In this document: in pieces, positions 1 to 7,154 of the stretch | How positions within the stretch are numbered: position 1 is the first letter of the stretch | How the letters are laid out: every line of letters begins with the position of its first letter | NCBI GenBank assembly: GCA_046483125.1 | Contig: JAWODU010000021.1 | Coordinates: 1 to 23,802, forward strand | Origin: JAWODU01 sp046483125 | GTDB lineage: Bacteria > Verrucomicrobiota > Kiritimatiellia > UBA8416 > JAWODU01 | DNA length: 23,802 nt | Direction of reading: 5' to 3' | Notes under the pieces: generated by a model | Told to the model about the DNA's origin: nothing | Database searches by the model: none | What the model saw: the letters and a program-made list of their open reading frames with translations, nothing else | Program-made: the position numbers and the translations under genes

Positions 1-282
1 AAAGCCGGATGCGGCACGGACGTTGACGCCATAATGCCTTTCTGCGGCGGCGGTATCAGAGACACTACGAGAATCGCCGCCGGATCGGAAAACGTGTGGC
101 ATGATATTGTGAAAACCAACGCCGATTGCCTGAGCCGCGAACTCGAACGGTATGCGAACGCCGTAGCGGATTTGCGGGATATGATAGCCAGGGAAGACTT
201 CGAGGGAGTGCGCGCGTTTCTCGCGGAATGCCGGCAACTGCGCCGGAAGATGGGGCAATCCCATGAACATGGTCCGAAATAA
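1..282 (+). CDS. tyrA: Prephenate dehydrogenase, C-terminal part (5' end outside window)
   Basis: The frame is open from base 1 to the TAA at 280-282 and gives 93 residues of a C-terminus. The segment GGGIRDTTRIAAGSENVWHDI, followed by a tail of helices (residues about 35-90), is typical of the helical dimerisation domain of TyrA, which oxidatively decarboxylates prephenate to 4-hydroxyphenylpyruvate in tyrosine synthesis. The NAD-binding Rossmann part lies upstream of the window. The gene overlaps aroA by 20 bases, which suggests translational coupling in an aromatic amino acid operon. An arogenate dehydrogenase of the same family cannot be excluded from this fragment. Confidence 0.85.
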   Translation, partial: KAGCGTDVDAIMPFCGGGIRDTTRIAAGSENVWHDIVKTNADCLSRELERYANAVADLRDMIAREDFEGVRAFLAECRQLRRKMGQSHEHGPK

Positions 283-1576
283 GGCAACCGTTCAGCCCCG
301 CCGCCGCCTCAAGGCGGACCTGAATATTCCCGGGGACAAAAGTATTTCTCACCGCGCCGTCATGATATCGGCGGTTGCGGGCGGAAATTCCCGGATATCC
401 GGCTTTCTTGAAAGCGAAGACTGCCTGAATACTCTCAACGCGCTCCGGTCCCTCGGCGCTGCAATCAGGGGCGGCGAAGGTGATTACACGGTTGAGGGTA
501 CCGGAGGAACATTACGACAGCCGGGGCATCCGCTGGATCTCGGTAATTCCGGCACGGGAATGCGGCTTTTGTCCGGTATTCTGGCGGCCCAGGATTTCGC
601 TTCCGAAATGACGGGCGACGAATCCCTGCGTTCAAGACCGATGGGAAGGATAAAAGAGCCGCTGGAAATGATGGGCGCCGGGGTCGAACTTACCGGGGAA
701 AGGGGCTGTGCGCCTGTTTGCATATCCGGCGGCCCGCTCCGCGGCGTGGAATACGAACTGCCCGTCGCTTCCGCCCAGGTGAAATCCTGCGTGTTGCTTG
801 CGGGCCTGTTTGCCGGAGGGACAACAACGGTTATCGAGCCGAGGATTACGCGGGATCATACGGAGCGGATGCTTGAAAACGCCGGAGCGGATATAGATAT
901 AGACGGGAACCGGATTTCAGTGAAAGGGGTTGGCGGACTTCGCGTCCCGTTATCCGCCGGCGAATGGAACATACCCGGAGACTTTTCGACTGCCGCCTAC
1001 TGGATCGCCGCTGGGGCCTGCAGTAAAGACAGTGCGTTGAGAATCAGAGATACAGGCCTAAACCCGACAAGAACAGCTTTTCTGGAAGTCTTACGCAGGA
1101 TGGGGGCGCGGGTGGAGATTACACCCCGGGGCGATTCAGGGCAGACGGAATGGGAGCCTGCCGGATCAATTGCCGTGGAAGCCGGCGATTTGAGAGGAAC
1201 CGAGGTCCAGGGGAATGAAGTGCCGAATATGATAGACGAGCTTCCGCTGGTCGCGATGATGGGCGCCTTCGCGAAGGGCGTTACGGTAATCAGAAATGCG
1301 GAGGAATTACGCGTTAAGGAATCGGATAGAATAGCCGCGACGGTCTCGGGGCTCTCCGCCATGGGAGTGGATATCGAGGAAAAACCGGACGGGATGATTG
1401 TCAGAGGGGGCGGAGGTATTCGGGGAAAAGCGGCCGTAAAGAGTTACGGCGATCATAGAATAGCAATGACTATGGCCATAGCCGGCCTGCTTGCCGAGAA
1501 CCCGGTTGAGATAGAGGATATAGACTGCGTGTCCACGTCCTATCCGGGTTTCTGGGAAACGATGGAGAAGCTGTAA
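263..1576 (+). CDS. aroA: 3-phosphoshikimate 1-carboxyvinyltransferase (EPSP synthase)
   Basis: The 437-residue product transfers the enolpyruvyl group of PEP to shikimate-3-phosphate, the sixth shikimate pathway step, and is cytosolic. Visible family motifs are GDKSISHR (24-31), GNSGTGMR (94-101), RPMGRIKEPL (about 125-134), SAQVK (170-174), RDHTE (197-201), NPTR (267-270), the catalytic Asp in NMIDELP and YGDHRIAM near the C-terminus. GDKS, SAQxK, RxHxE and NxTR together are the signature of class II EPSP synthases. The residue after GTGMR is Leu102, where the E. coli enzyme has Pro101. Length is normal for the family. The ATG at 263 lies inside the end of tyrA; an ATG two codons later (269) is an alternative start. 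Confidence 0.96.
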   Translation: MNMVRNKATVQPRRRLKADLNIPGDKSISHRAVMISAVAGGNSRISGFLESEDCLNTLNALRSLGAAIRGGEGDYTVEGTGGTLRQPGHPLDLGNSGTGMRLLSGILAAQDFASEMTGDESLRSRPMGRIKEPLEMMGAGVELTGERGCAPVCISGGPLRGVEYELPVASAQVKSCVLLAGLFAGGTTTVIEPRITRDHTERMLENAGADIDIDGNRISVKGVGGLRVPLSAGEWNIPGDFSTAAYWIAAGACSKDSALRIRDTGLNPTRTAFLEVLRRMGARVEITPRGDSGQTEWEPAGSIAVEAGDLRGTEVQGNEVPNMIDELPLVAMMGAFAKGVTVIRNAEELRVKESDRIAATVSGLSAMGVDIEEKPDGMIVRGGGGIRGKAAVKSYGDHRIAMTMAIAGLLAENPVEIEDIDCVSTSYPGFWETMEKL

Positions 1577-1712
1577 CGGAGGACGGATGACGGAGGACGG
1601 AGGGGGTGATAAAGATTACGATTAAGATTGGGATTAAGATGGGGAGACGATATATCCCAACGCAATACCTGTAACCTGTAACTTGTAACCCTGAACCTTG
1701 AGTCCTGAACCT
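1576..1712 (+). repeat. Composite low-complexity repeat tract between aroA and cmk
   Basis: Three simple repeats follow each other. At 1576-1603 the 14-mer ACGGAGGACGGATG is followed by ACGGAGGACGGAGG. At 1608-1650 there are repeats of GATTAAGATTGG/GATTAAGATGG. At 1667-1712 there is a run of CTGTAACC, TTGTAACC, CTGAACC and CTTGAGTC-like units. The last block runs into the cmk coding region and supplies its TTG start codon and the in-frame TGA just before it. The GATTAAGATT block recurs at 3760-3790. No function is known to me. Confidence 0.8.
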
Positions 1713-2375
1713 ACTATTATAACTATCGACGGGCCGTCTGCTTCGGGAAAGTCAACGGTCGGCGCCGGAGTGGCGCGACGGCTGGGTTACGTTTTCGTGG
1801 AATCGGGTTCGCTGTACAGGGGTGTGACCTGGAAGGCGCTGGAAGAGGGGATAGAAGAGAAAGACGAAAAGGCGCTGGAGAACCTGCTTGCGGCGCTGGA
1901 TGTGGAATTTTTCCAAACGGCCGATACCCGGATCGGTTTTCGCATAAACGGCGTTGAACCGGGAAAAGAACTGCGCGGCAACGATGTGGATCGCAGTGTG
2001 AGCCGGGTTTCGGCCGTTGCGGCCGTCCGGAAGTGGGTGGTGGACCGTTTGCTCGGACTTACGGCGTTCGGCGACCTGGTAATGGAAGGACGCGATATCG
2101 GCAGTGCTGTTTTCCCGGAAGCTGATTACAAGTTCTTTCTGAACGCTTCGCCTTGCCAAAGGGCAAAGCGGCGCAGAGCCGACATGTTATCCACGGGTTC
2201 AGGGGCTCAGCTTGACAGTGTTTTGAAGTCCCTGGAACGCCGGGACCGGATTGATTCAAGCCGCAGTATGGACCCGCTCAGGGTACCTGAAGGAGCCGTC
2301 GTAATCGATTCCACCTCAATGCGCGCCGAAGAGGTGATCGATCTGATTGTCGCGAAGGTTGCCGGCCGCTCTTAA
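1698..2375 (+). CDS. cmk: Cytidylate kinase
   Basis: The 225-residue product phosphorylates CMP and dCMP with ATP in the cytosol. A P-loop GPSASGKST is at residues 12-20, and MEGRDIGSAVFP plus an Arg-rich lid (RAKRRRAD) match the family. Its length equals that of the E. coli enzyme (about 227). The start is a TTG at 1698: an in-frame TGA at 1692-1694 excludes anything further upstream, and no ATG lies before the P-loop. There is no Shine-Dalgarno sequence, and the start codon sits in low-complexity repeat DNA. The order tyrA-aroA-cmk is a common bacterial arrangement, so this gene probably belongs to the same transcription unit despite the 121-base gap. Confidence 0.95.
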   Translation: MSPEPTIITIDGPSASGKSTVGAGVARRLGYVFVESGSLYRGVTWKALEEGIEEKDEKALENLLAALDVEFFQTADTRIGFRINGVEPGKELRGNDVDRSVSRVSAVAAVRKWVVDRLLGLTAFGDLVMEGRDIGSAVFPEADYKFFLNASPCQRAKRRRADMLSTGSGAQLDSVLKSLERRDRIDSSRSMDPLRVPEGAVVIDSTSMRAEEVIDLIVAKVAGRS

Positions 2376-2472
2376 TGCCGCCCCTCACCGACCCCGTCCA
2401 GCAAAGAACAAGGAACTCTCCCGCTCTTTTCTCCTTGCATCCTTAATCCGCGGGAAGTAACTTCAGTCAATC

Positions 2473-2694
2473 ATGGCCAGAAAAGACGCGATAGAAGTCA
2501 CGGGAACGGTTTCCGAGGTACTGCCCGCTACCATGTACCGGGTATGCCTCGAAAACGGCCATGAAATTCTTGTCCATATATCCGGCAGGATGAGAAAGCA
2601 TTTCATCAAGATAACCACGGGCGACAGTGTAACCGTGGAAATATCCCCGTATGACCTGACCAAGGGACGCATCACCTACCGTCACAAAACCTGA
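2473..2694 (+). CDS. infA: Translation initiation factor IF-1
   Basis: The 73-residue product is an OB-fold protein that occupies the 30S A-site during initiation. Characteristic sequences are IEVTGTVSEVLPATMYRV (near 8-25), HEILVHISGRMRKHFIKI, GDSVTVEISPYDLTKGRI and the final TYRHKT. Length is typical (71-73). It starts at ATG 2473 with only a weak, distant purine stretch upstream (GGGAAG near 2452). It lies 97 bases after cmk, an unusual neighbour for infA, which more often sits in ribosomal protein clusters. Its stop codon is three bases from the stop of the convergent pseudouridine synthase gene, so no intergenic terminator separates the two. Confidence 0.96.
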   Translation: MARKDAIEVTGTVSEVLPATMYRVCLENGHEILVHISGRMRKHFIKITTGDSVTVEISPYDLTKGRITYRHKT

Positions 2695-2697
2695 GCG

Positions 2698-3555
2698 TCA
2701 GCCCCGCACCTGTTCCCGGAGTCCGTATTTTTTCAGGCACTGCCTGAAATCATCAGGCATGGGCGCCTTGACGGTGACGGGTTTTCCTTTACCTGGAGGA
2801 ACGAACTCAAGCAGACAGGCGTCCAGCATCTGGCGCGTAACCCTCAATGTTTTCTCCGACTGCGGCAAACGCGCTCCGTAGTATTTGTCCCCGATAACGG
2901 GGTGGCCGATTGATGCCAGGTGTTTTCTCACCTGGTGTGTTCTGCCTGTTACAGCCGTAACCATTACCAGGGTCGCTCCGCCTGCGGCGGAAACGGTTGT
3001 TACGCGGCTCAGGGCCGGTTTTCCGCGTACGGGGGCGGTGATGGGCCTGTTGCGGGCCGTGAGACGGCCCCGGGCTATTGCGCGGTACTCTTTTCTTACG
3101 CGTTGTTTCCTGAAAAGGCCGGTCAGAAAGCGGGCCGCGCGCGAATGTTTTGCAAGCAGAAGACACCCGGAAGTGTCCCTGTCGAGCCTGTGAACGGCCT
3201 GAATATCTTTATTGCCCGGCCCGGCACCAGAGACGGCTTCTATGCTGTTCCTGCCGGTGGAAAGTCGTCCCGGGGGTTTGTTTATTACCAGGCAGTCCGC
3301 GTCTTCGTAGAGTATTTTTGCCTTTTTCGTTCCGGAAAAACGTTCGCCGCGGCCGTCAGCCTGAAATTCAACGGTGTCCCCCGCCTGAAGGCGGTGCTGC
3401 GCCATCCAGGTGCGGCGGCGGTTTACGAACACGGTCTTATTGTCCAGCAGTTTTTTGGCTTTACTGCGGGATATTCCGAGTTTCCCGGACAGAAATGAAA
3501 GCAGAGTCGTGTTGTTGTCCGCCCGCAGGGCGGTAAGGGAACTTTTGCGGGTCAC
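2698..3555 (-). CDS. RluA-family pseudouridine synthase
   Basis: The 285-residue product isomerises uridine to pseudouridine in RNA, most likely 23S rRNA (RluC/RluD-like); the exact target cannot be read from sequence. An S4 RNA-binding domain spans about residues 17-66. The catalytic motif HRLDRDTSG is at 122-130, with Asp125 as the expected nucleophile. The later GRTHQVRKHLASIGHPVIGDKYYG is the usual RluA C-terminal motif. The start is GTG (3555-3553), preceded by GAGGAAAAGG as ribosome binding site. It is convergent with infA and is transcribed from its own promoter at 3579-3607. Confidence 0.93.
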   Translation of the reverse strand: MTRKSSLTALRADNNTTLLSFLSGKLGISRSKAKKLLDNKTVFVNRRRTWMAQHRLQAGDTVEFQADGRGERFSGTKKAKILYEDADCLVINKPPGRLSTGRNSIEAVSGAGPGNKDIQAVHRLDRDTSGCLLLAKHSRAARFLTGLFRKQRVRKEYRAIARGRLTARNRPITAPVRGKPALSRVTTVSAAGGATLVMVTAVTGRTHQVRKHLASIGHPVIGDKYYGARLPQSEKTLRVTRQMLDACLLEFVPPGKGKPVTVKAPMPDDFRQCLKKYGLREQVRG

Positions 3556-3578
3556 GGCCTTTTCCTCAGTAAGCCGCT

Positions 3579-3607
3579 ATGCTAATGTATATTCCGTTGG
3601 GAGTCAA
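3579..3607 (-). promoter_or_regulatory. Sigma70-type promoter of the pseudouridine synthase gene
   Basis: On the minus strand TTGACT (3607-3602) is separated by exactly 17 bases from TAGCAT (3584-3579). This puts transcription start near 3572, about 17 bases before the GTG start codon. The match is 5/6 for the -35 box and 4/6 for the -10 box. Confidence 0.6.
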
Positions 3608-3675
3608 TGTGGAGAGACTGTTCTCCCCTGTTCTTTGTTGGAACAAGTGCGGGCGGGAGGAAGCACGGCGGGCAT

Positions 3676-3692
3676 GCGGGTGAGACACCCGC
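3676..3692. repeat. Hairpin repeat copy 1 (GCGGGTGAGACACCCGC)
   Basis: This is a perfect 7-bp stem (GCGGGTG / CACCCGC) with an AGA loop, in the intergenic region before the long greA. Fifteen of its bases (3676-3690) recur in the opposite orientation at 15825-15839, again between genes. No T-run follows, so it is not a typical terminator. Confidence 0.6.
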
Positions 3693-3717
3693 TGTTACAA
3701 CGTCTGGAAGTGCAGGA

Positions 3718-3735
3718 GGCGAACCCCTGTTCGCC
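3718..3735. repeat. Perfect intergenic hairpin GGCGAAC-CCCT-GTTCGCC
   Basis: A 7-bp perfect stem with a 4-base loop lies 26 bases after the previous hairpin. No poly-T tract follows. The flank GGAGGCGAACC resembles the sequence GGGAGGCGAACC just before the greA start (3782-3793), so part of it is duplicated within the same intergenic region. Confidence 0.5.
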
Positions 3736-3759
3736 GAAGGTCGGGACAACATTGGAATA

Positions 3760-3790
3760 GATTAAGATTGGCGATTAAGATCGGGAGGCG
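3760..3790 (+). repeat. GATTAAGATT repeat, second copy, upstream of long greA
   Basis: This stretch matches 1620-1650 upstream of cmk with one inserted base and two substitutions. Its end (GGGAGG) probably also serves as the ribosome binding site of the next gene, 14 bases before its ATG. Two near-identical copies before two unrelated genes point to a dispersed genomic repeat. Confidence 0.6.
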
Positions 3791-3801
3791 AACCGCAGGC
3801 A

Positions 3802-5967
3802 ATGACAACTGAAACTCGTACTGAAGAATGGTTCCTGGAAGCGCTTGAAAGCGAACAGCCGCCGGCAAGCGAAATGATTGCCGCGGTTACGGACCTGTAC
3901 GCGCGCGGGGATACCGCCCATGCCGACGAGTGGGTTGAGATGAGCCTGGAAGCGCTTGGCCGGAAAGACGACGCCGAGGGCGCTCTGCGGATGACAGGGC
4001 TATGGCTCGAACAGCATGCCGGGGAAGAAGGAATCCGGGGCAAGTGCCGGGAAGCGGTATCGAAGGCTTTCAGAAGCAGGCTTGATACGGTATTTGTCAA
4101 GGCGTGCGGTCTTAAAGGAAACGAAGTTCCCGTTGAGGAAAGCCTCGGGCGTCTGGGAGTATTGAAAAAGCTGGTACCGGGAGCTTATTGCCTCGACAAG
4201 ACATGGGGTTTCGGCGTCGTGCGCAATGTTGACGATTTTTACGGCAAAATTACAGTGGACTTTGAGGCAAAGCCCGGTCACGCGATGTCATTCGCTTACG
4301 CCGCCGAAACGCTGGAACTGGTGGACCGGAACCATATTCTGGCCTTTAAACACCGCGACCCCGACGGCATGGCAGGAATGACGGCCGAGAACCCGGAGAG
4401 GGCCGTGAGGCTTGCCCTGGAGAGTTTCGGCCCCATGACGGCGGGAGAACTGGCGGAACTTTTCACTCAGAAGATTTTCCCGGAAGACAAATGGAAGAAG
4501 TTCTGGGAAGCGGCGCGTAAAAAACTGAAGGCCGAGCCGGATGTGGATGTACCCGCGAAACGCAGTGAGCCTTTGAGATTGATTGCCCCGGGCTCCAAGT
4601 ACGATGAAATGTGGTTGGGGAATTTCAGGAAGGAAAGGGATCCCGGGCGTATCGTGGAGCTATGTTCGGAATTTCTGAAAACGGGCCGGGGACTGGATGC
4701 AGGAACAGACGAACGGCGCACGCTTCTGGAAAGGCTGTCCTTTGCCGCGCAGGGGGCCGAAAAGCGCGACCCCGCAACGGCGGCAAGGGCGGTATTGCTG
4801 GCCGACGAGGTGTCTGACGGATCCGCTCCGCAACCGGACTCTGTGGGGACGGTCGCGCGTGCTCTGCTTGAGAGAGGGCCACTGCTTGAGGTTCTGGCCG
4901 GTCTCCCGCGGAAAAGCCTTGGAAAATTTCTCGGTCGCGCGGGCTCGAGCGGCGATGACGTGCCGGCCTTAACCCTCGCGGACATTCTGCCGGAAGCGCC
5001 GGCCGGAGCTGTTGATCTGGTTGTGAATTTTCTGGATTCCAGCCGTGGGGCTGATCTCTGCGACGGCATGCTCGGCGAACTGGCACTTTCGCGAAACGCC
5101 GGTCCCTCGATATTGCTCTGGATGTGCCGTGATATGCCGCTTGCGTCTTCGCGTACGGGCGTGCCGGCGGCTGAAATTATGGCGGGCGTGATAGAAGAAC
5201 TGGAAAAGGAACGTTCCGGCGAACAGTTGAAGGCGCAGAACAGCTTGAGGAACCTTATCGCCCGGTCCGACTGGCTTGAAGCCGCCCTGGGGATGATGAC
5301 TCCGGAGGAGAGAAAGCTTTGCATGGCAAGGGTCAAATCGGCCGCGCTTGCGGATGTGTCCTGGCAGAGAGCGTTGATGGGCAGAATGGTTAAGAGTTAT
5401 CCGGACCTGGAATGCGTCCTGAGCGAAATTTCCGGCGCGGAGGAGCCGGAACCGCGGGCGAGACTTACTTCCCTGCGCAGTTACGAAGCGAGGAGGCGGG
5501 ACCTGGAGAAACTGATTAACGAAACCATTCCTCAGAACAGCCGGGAGATTGCCCGGGCCCGCAGTTACGGCGACCTGCGGGAAAATTTCGAATATCAGGC
5601 GGCGAAGGACATGCAGAGGCTTCTGTTTCGCCGCCAGCAGGAACTGAAGGAATTGCTGGAGCAGGTTAAGGCAACGGATTTCCGGGATGTTTCCGGGGAC
5701 ACGACGGGGCGCGGCACACGCGTAATACTGCGCCGCCCCGGTGGAAAAGAGGAAGAATACTCAATTCTCGGCGAGTGGGATTCCGAGCCTTCGCTGGGCA
5801 TTATTCCCGAGGGCAGTGAAATAGGCCGGGCCCTTCAGGGCCGGAAGCAGGGCGACCGGGTTGGGCTTCCGGGTGATTCGGGGACTGAAGAATGTGAAAT
5901 CGTTGAAACAGGTCCTTTATCCGGGAAAGTGCTCGCATGGGCACGGAATGCACCGGAGCGGGAATAG
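3802..5967 (+). CDS. greA: Long GreA-type transcript cleavage factor with large N-terminal extension
   Basis: The C-terminal 168 residues (554-721) are GreA. A coiled-coil hairpin (about 560-625) contains GDLREN at 590-595, placing the acidic tip residues at Asp591 and Glu594, which in GreA stimulate RNA polymerase to cleave backtracked transcripts. An FKBP-like domain follows (about 630-721). Ordinary GreA is about 158 residues; here some 550 residues precede it. Near 115-185 they include a segment (KKLVPGAYCLDKTWGFGVV, then KHRDPDGMAG) resembling, from memory, the extended GreA of Chlamydia, annotated as a transcript cleavage factor/unknown domain fusion. The middle is helical and Leu/Glu-rich. 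A weak GGGAGG site precedes ATG 3802. The gene stands alone and its end overlaps the upstream flank of the tRNA promoter. Confidence 0.9.
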   Translation: MTTETRTEEWFLEALESEQPPASEMIAAVTDLYARGDTAHADEWVEMSLEALGRKDDAEGALRMTGLWLEQHAGEEGIRGKCREAVSKAFRSRLDTVFVKACGLKGNEVPVEESLGRLGVLKKLVPGAYCLDKTWGFGVVRNVDDFYGKITVDFEAKPGHAMSFAYAAETLELVDRNHILAFKHRDPDGMAGMTAENPERAVRLALESFGPMTAGELAELFTQKIFPEDKWKKFWEAARKKLKAEPDVDVPAKRSEPLRLIAPGSKYDEMWLGNFRKERDPGRIVELCSEFLKTGRGLDAGTDERRTLLERLSFAAQGAEKRDPATAARAVLLADEVSDGSAPQPDSVGTVARALLERGPLLEVLAGLPRKSLGKFLGRAGSSGDDVPALTLADILPEAPAGAVDLVVNFLDSSRGADLCDGMLGELALSRNAGPSILLWMCRDMPLASSRTGVPAAEIMAGVIEELEKERSGEQLKAQNSLRNLIARSDWLEAALGMMTPEERKLCMARVKSAALADVSWQRALMGRMVKSYPDLECVLSEISGAEEPEPRARLTSLRSYEARRRDLEKLINETIPQNSREIARARSYGDLRENFEYQAAKDMQRLLFRRQQELKELLEQVKATDFRDVSGDTTGRGTRVILRRPGGKEEEYSILGEWDSEPSLGIIPEGSEIGRALQGRKQGDRVGLPGDSGTEECEIVETGPLSGKVLAWARNAPERE

Positions 5968-5969
5968 GA

Positions 5970-5994
5970 TTGACCGGCCGTTTCAAGGTATAAT
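5970..5994 (+). promoter_or_regulatory. Probable promoter of tRNA-Leu
   Basis: A perfect TATAAT box lies at 5989-5994, 27 bases before the mature tRNA 5' end. The nearest -35-like hexamer is TTGACC (5970-5975), but the spacing is only 13 bases; the better-spaced positions (5966-5972) match poorly and overlap the greA stop codon. Confidence 0.5.
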
Positions 5995-6021
5995 AGTATT
6001 CGGTTTTCGGAAGAAGAAAGG

Positions 6022-6106
6022 GCACCCGTGGTGAAACCGGCAGACACGCAAGGTTCAGGACCTTGTGCCCGATGAGGGCGTGGAGGTTCGAATCCTCTCG
6101 GGTGCA
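6022..6106 (+). tRNA. tRNA-Leu, anticodon CAG
   Basis: The acceptor stem GCACCCG (6022-6028) pairs with CGGGTGC (6099-6105), with discriminator A at 6106. The anticodon stem CAAGG/CCTTG (6049-6053, 6061-6065) encloses the loop TTCAGGA, so the anticodon is CAG at 6056-6058, reading CUG. The long variable arm (about GTGCCCGATGAGGGC) is the class II type expected for leucine, and the T-arm GAGGTTCGAATCCTC is canonical. The 3' CCA is not encoded. Confidence 0.95.
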
Positions 6107-6115
6107 CTCGGCTTC

Positions 6116-6133
6116 GTCCGTCAGCCGACGGAC
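6116..6133. repeat. Hairpin repeat copy 1 (GTCCGTCAGCCGACGGAC)
   Basis: A perfect 7-bp stem with AGCC loop begins 10 bases after the tRNA. The reverse complement of all 18 bases recurs at 15855-15872, and identity extends a few bases further on both sides. The first copy could also help end tRNA transcription, though no T-run follows. Confidence 0.65.
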
Positions 6134-6176
6134 TACGCCGTGGCAGGCCAACTAAAAGACTAATGATCGATAAACA

Positions 6177-7097
6177 ATGACTTTCGGACAGGGAAAAATC
6201 TGGTATGACGGTAATCTCGTAGACTGGAACGACGCTAAATGCCATGTTCTCAGTCACGCCCTGCATTACGGGTCCTCGGTCTTTGAGGGTATCCGCTGTT
6301 ATGAAAGGAAAGGCCAAGGTGCCGTTTTCCGGCTCGGCGATCACATGAGGCGCCTTTACGAGTCCGCCAAGATTTACCGCATGGATGTCCCGTACAGCCG
6401 GGAAGATCTGTCTTCGGCGGTAATAGAGACCGTCAAAGCCAACGGGCTGAAAAGCTGTTATATCCGCCCCCTGATTTTCAGGGGACTGGGCGAAATGGGT
6501 GTCAGCCCGTTGAACTGCCCGGTGAATTGCGTCATAGCGGTATGGTCATGGGGAAAATACCTGGGAGATGAAGCCATGGAGAACGGTGTTTCGGTGAGAA
6601 TATCCTCCTGGAGACGGGCGGCGCCGGATACGTTTCCGTCGCTTGCCAAAGCGGGCGGCAATTACCTGAATTCTCAGCTGATTAAAATAGAAGCGATGCA
6701 GGACGGTTTCGACGAAGGTATCGCTCTGGATCAGTACGGTTTTGTTTCCGAAGGTTCGGGAGAAAACATCTTTCTTGTCAGGAACGGCGTTATTTACACG
6801 CCTCCGTCGAGTTCATCTATCCTCCCGGGGATCACCAGGCATTGCGTTTTCACGCTGGCGAGGGAGCTGGGTATCCGTATTCGTCAACAGGTGATACCCA
6901 GGGAAGCGCTGTACATAGCCGATGAAGTGTTCTTTTCCGGTACGGCCGCGGAGATCACTCCGGTAAGCAGGATAGACAATATTGAAATAGGAAACGGCGG
7001 GCGCGGGCCTCTGACCGCGCAGATTCAGTCGGCTTTCTTTGAAATCGTGGAAGACGCGGTACCGGACAGGCACGGGTGGTTCACGCCGGCGGCCTGA
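6177..7097 (+). CDS. ilvE: Branched-chain amino acid aminotransferase
   Basis: The 306-residue product is a fold-type IV PLP enzyme that transaminates the keto acids of Ile, Leu and Val with glutamate in the cytosol. Motifs are HALHYGSSVFEGIRCYE (about 27-43), the PLP-binding lysine Lys158 in SLAKAGGNYLNSQLIK, GIALDQYGFVSEGSGENIF and FFSGTAAEITPV. The length matches IlvE (about 305). The ATG at 6177 has no Shine-Dalgarno sequence; it overlaps the TGA of a five-codon reading frame (6163-6180) through ATGA, so its translation could depend on that mini-frame. It lies just downstream of the tRNA gene and 57 bases upstream of mcsA, possibly in one transcript with it. Confidence 0.95.
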   Translation: MTFGQGKIWYDGNLVDWNDAKCHVLSHALHYGSSVFEGIRCYERKGQGAVFRLGDHMRRLYESAKIYRMDVPYSREDLSSAVIETVKANGLKSCYIRPLIFRGLGEMGVSPLNCPVNCVIAVWSWGKYLGDEAMENGVSVRISSWRRAAPDTFPSLAKAGGNYLNSQLIKIEAMQDGFDEGIALDQYGFVSEGSGENIFLVRNGVIYTPPSSSSILPGITRHCVFTLARELGIRIRQQVIPREALYIADEVFFSGTAAEITPVSRIDNIEIGNGGRGPLTAQIQSAFFEIVEDAVPDRHGWFTPAA

Positions 7098-7154
7098 TAC
7101 ACGAAGTCTGCCCGAAACAGGACGGCTATTTCCCATGACAGGAGTCGGACGCTT

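Noticed and set aside
3410..3760. 116-codon plus-strand frame crossing the start of the pseudouridine synthase gene
   Set aside because: Antisense to a well-supported gene and then continuing into hairpin-rich intergenic DNA, with no recognisable product.
4467..5336. 289-codon open frame on the minus strand inside the long greA
   Set aside because: Serine/arginine-rich shadow translation typical of antisense frames in high-GC DNA; the plus-strand protein is continuous.
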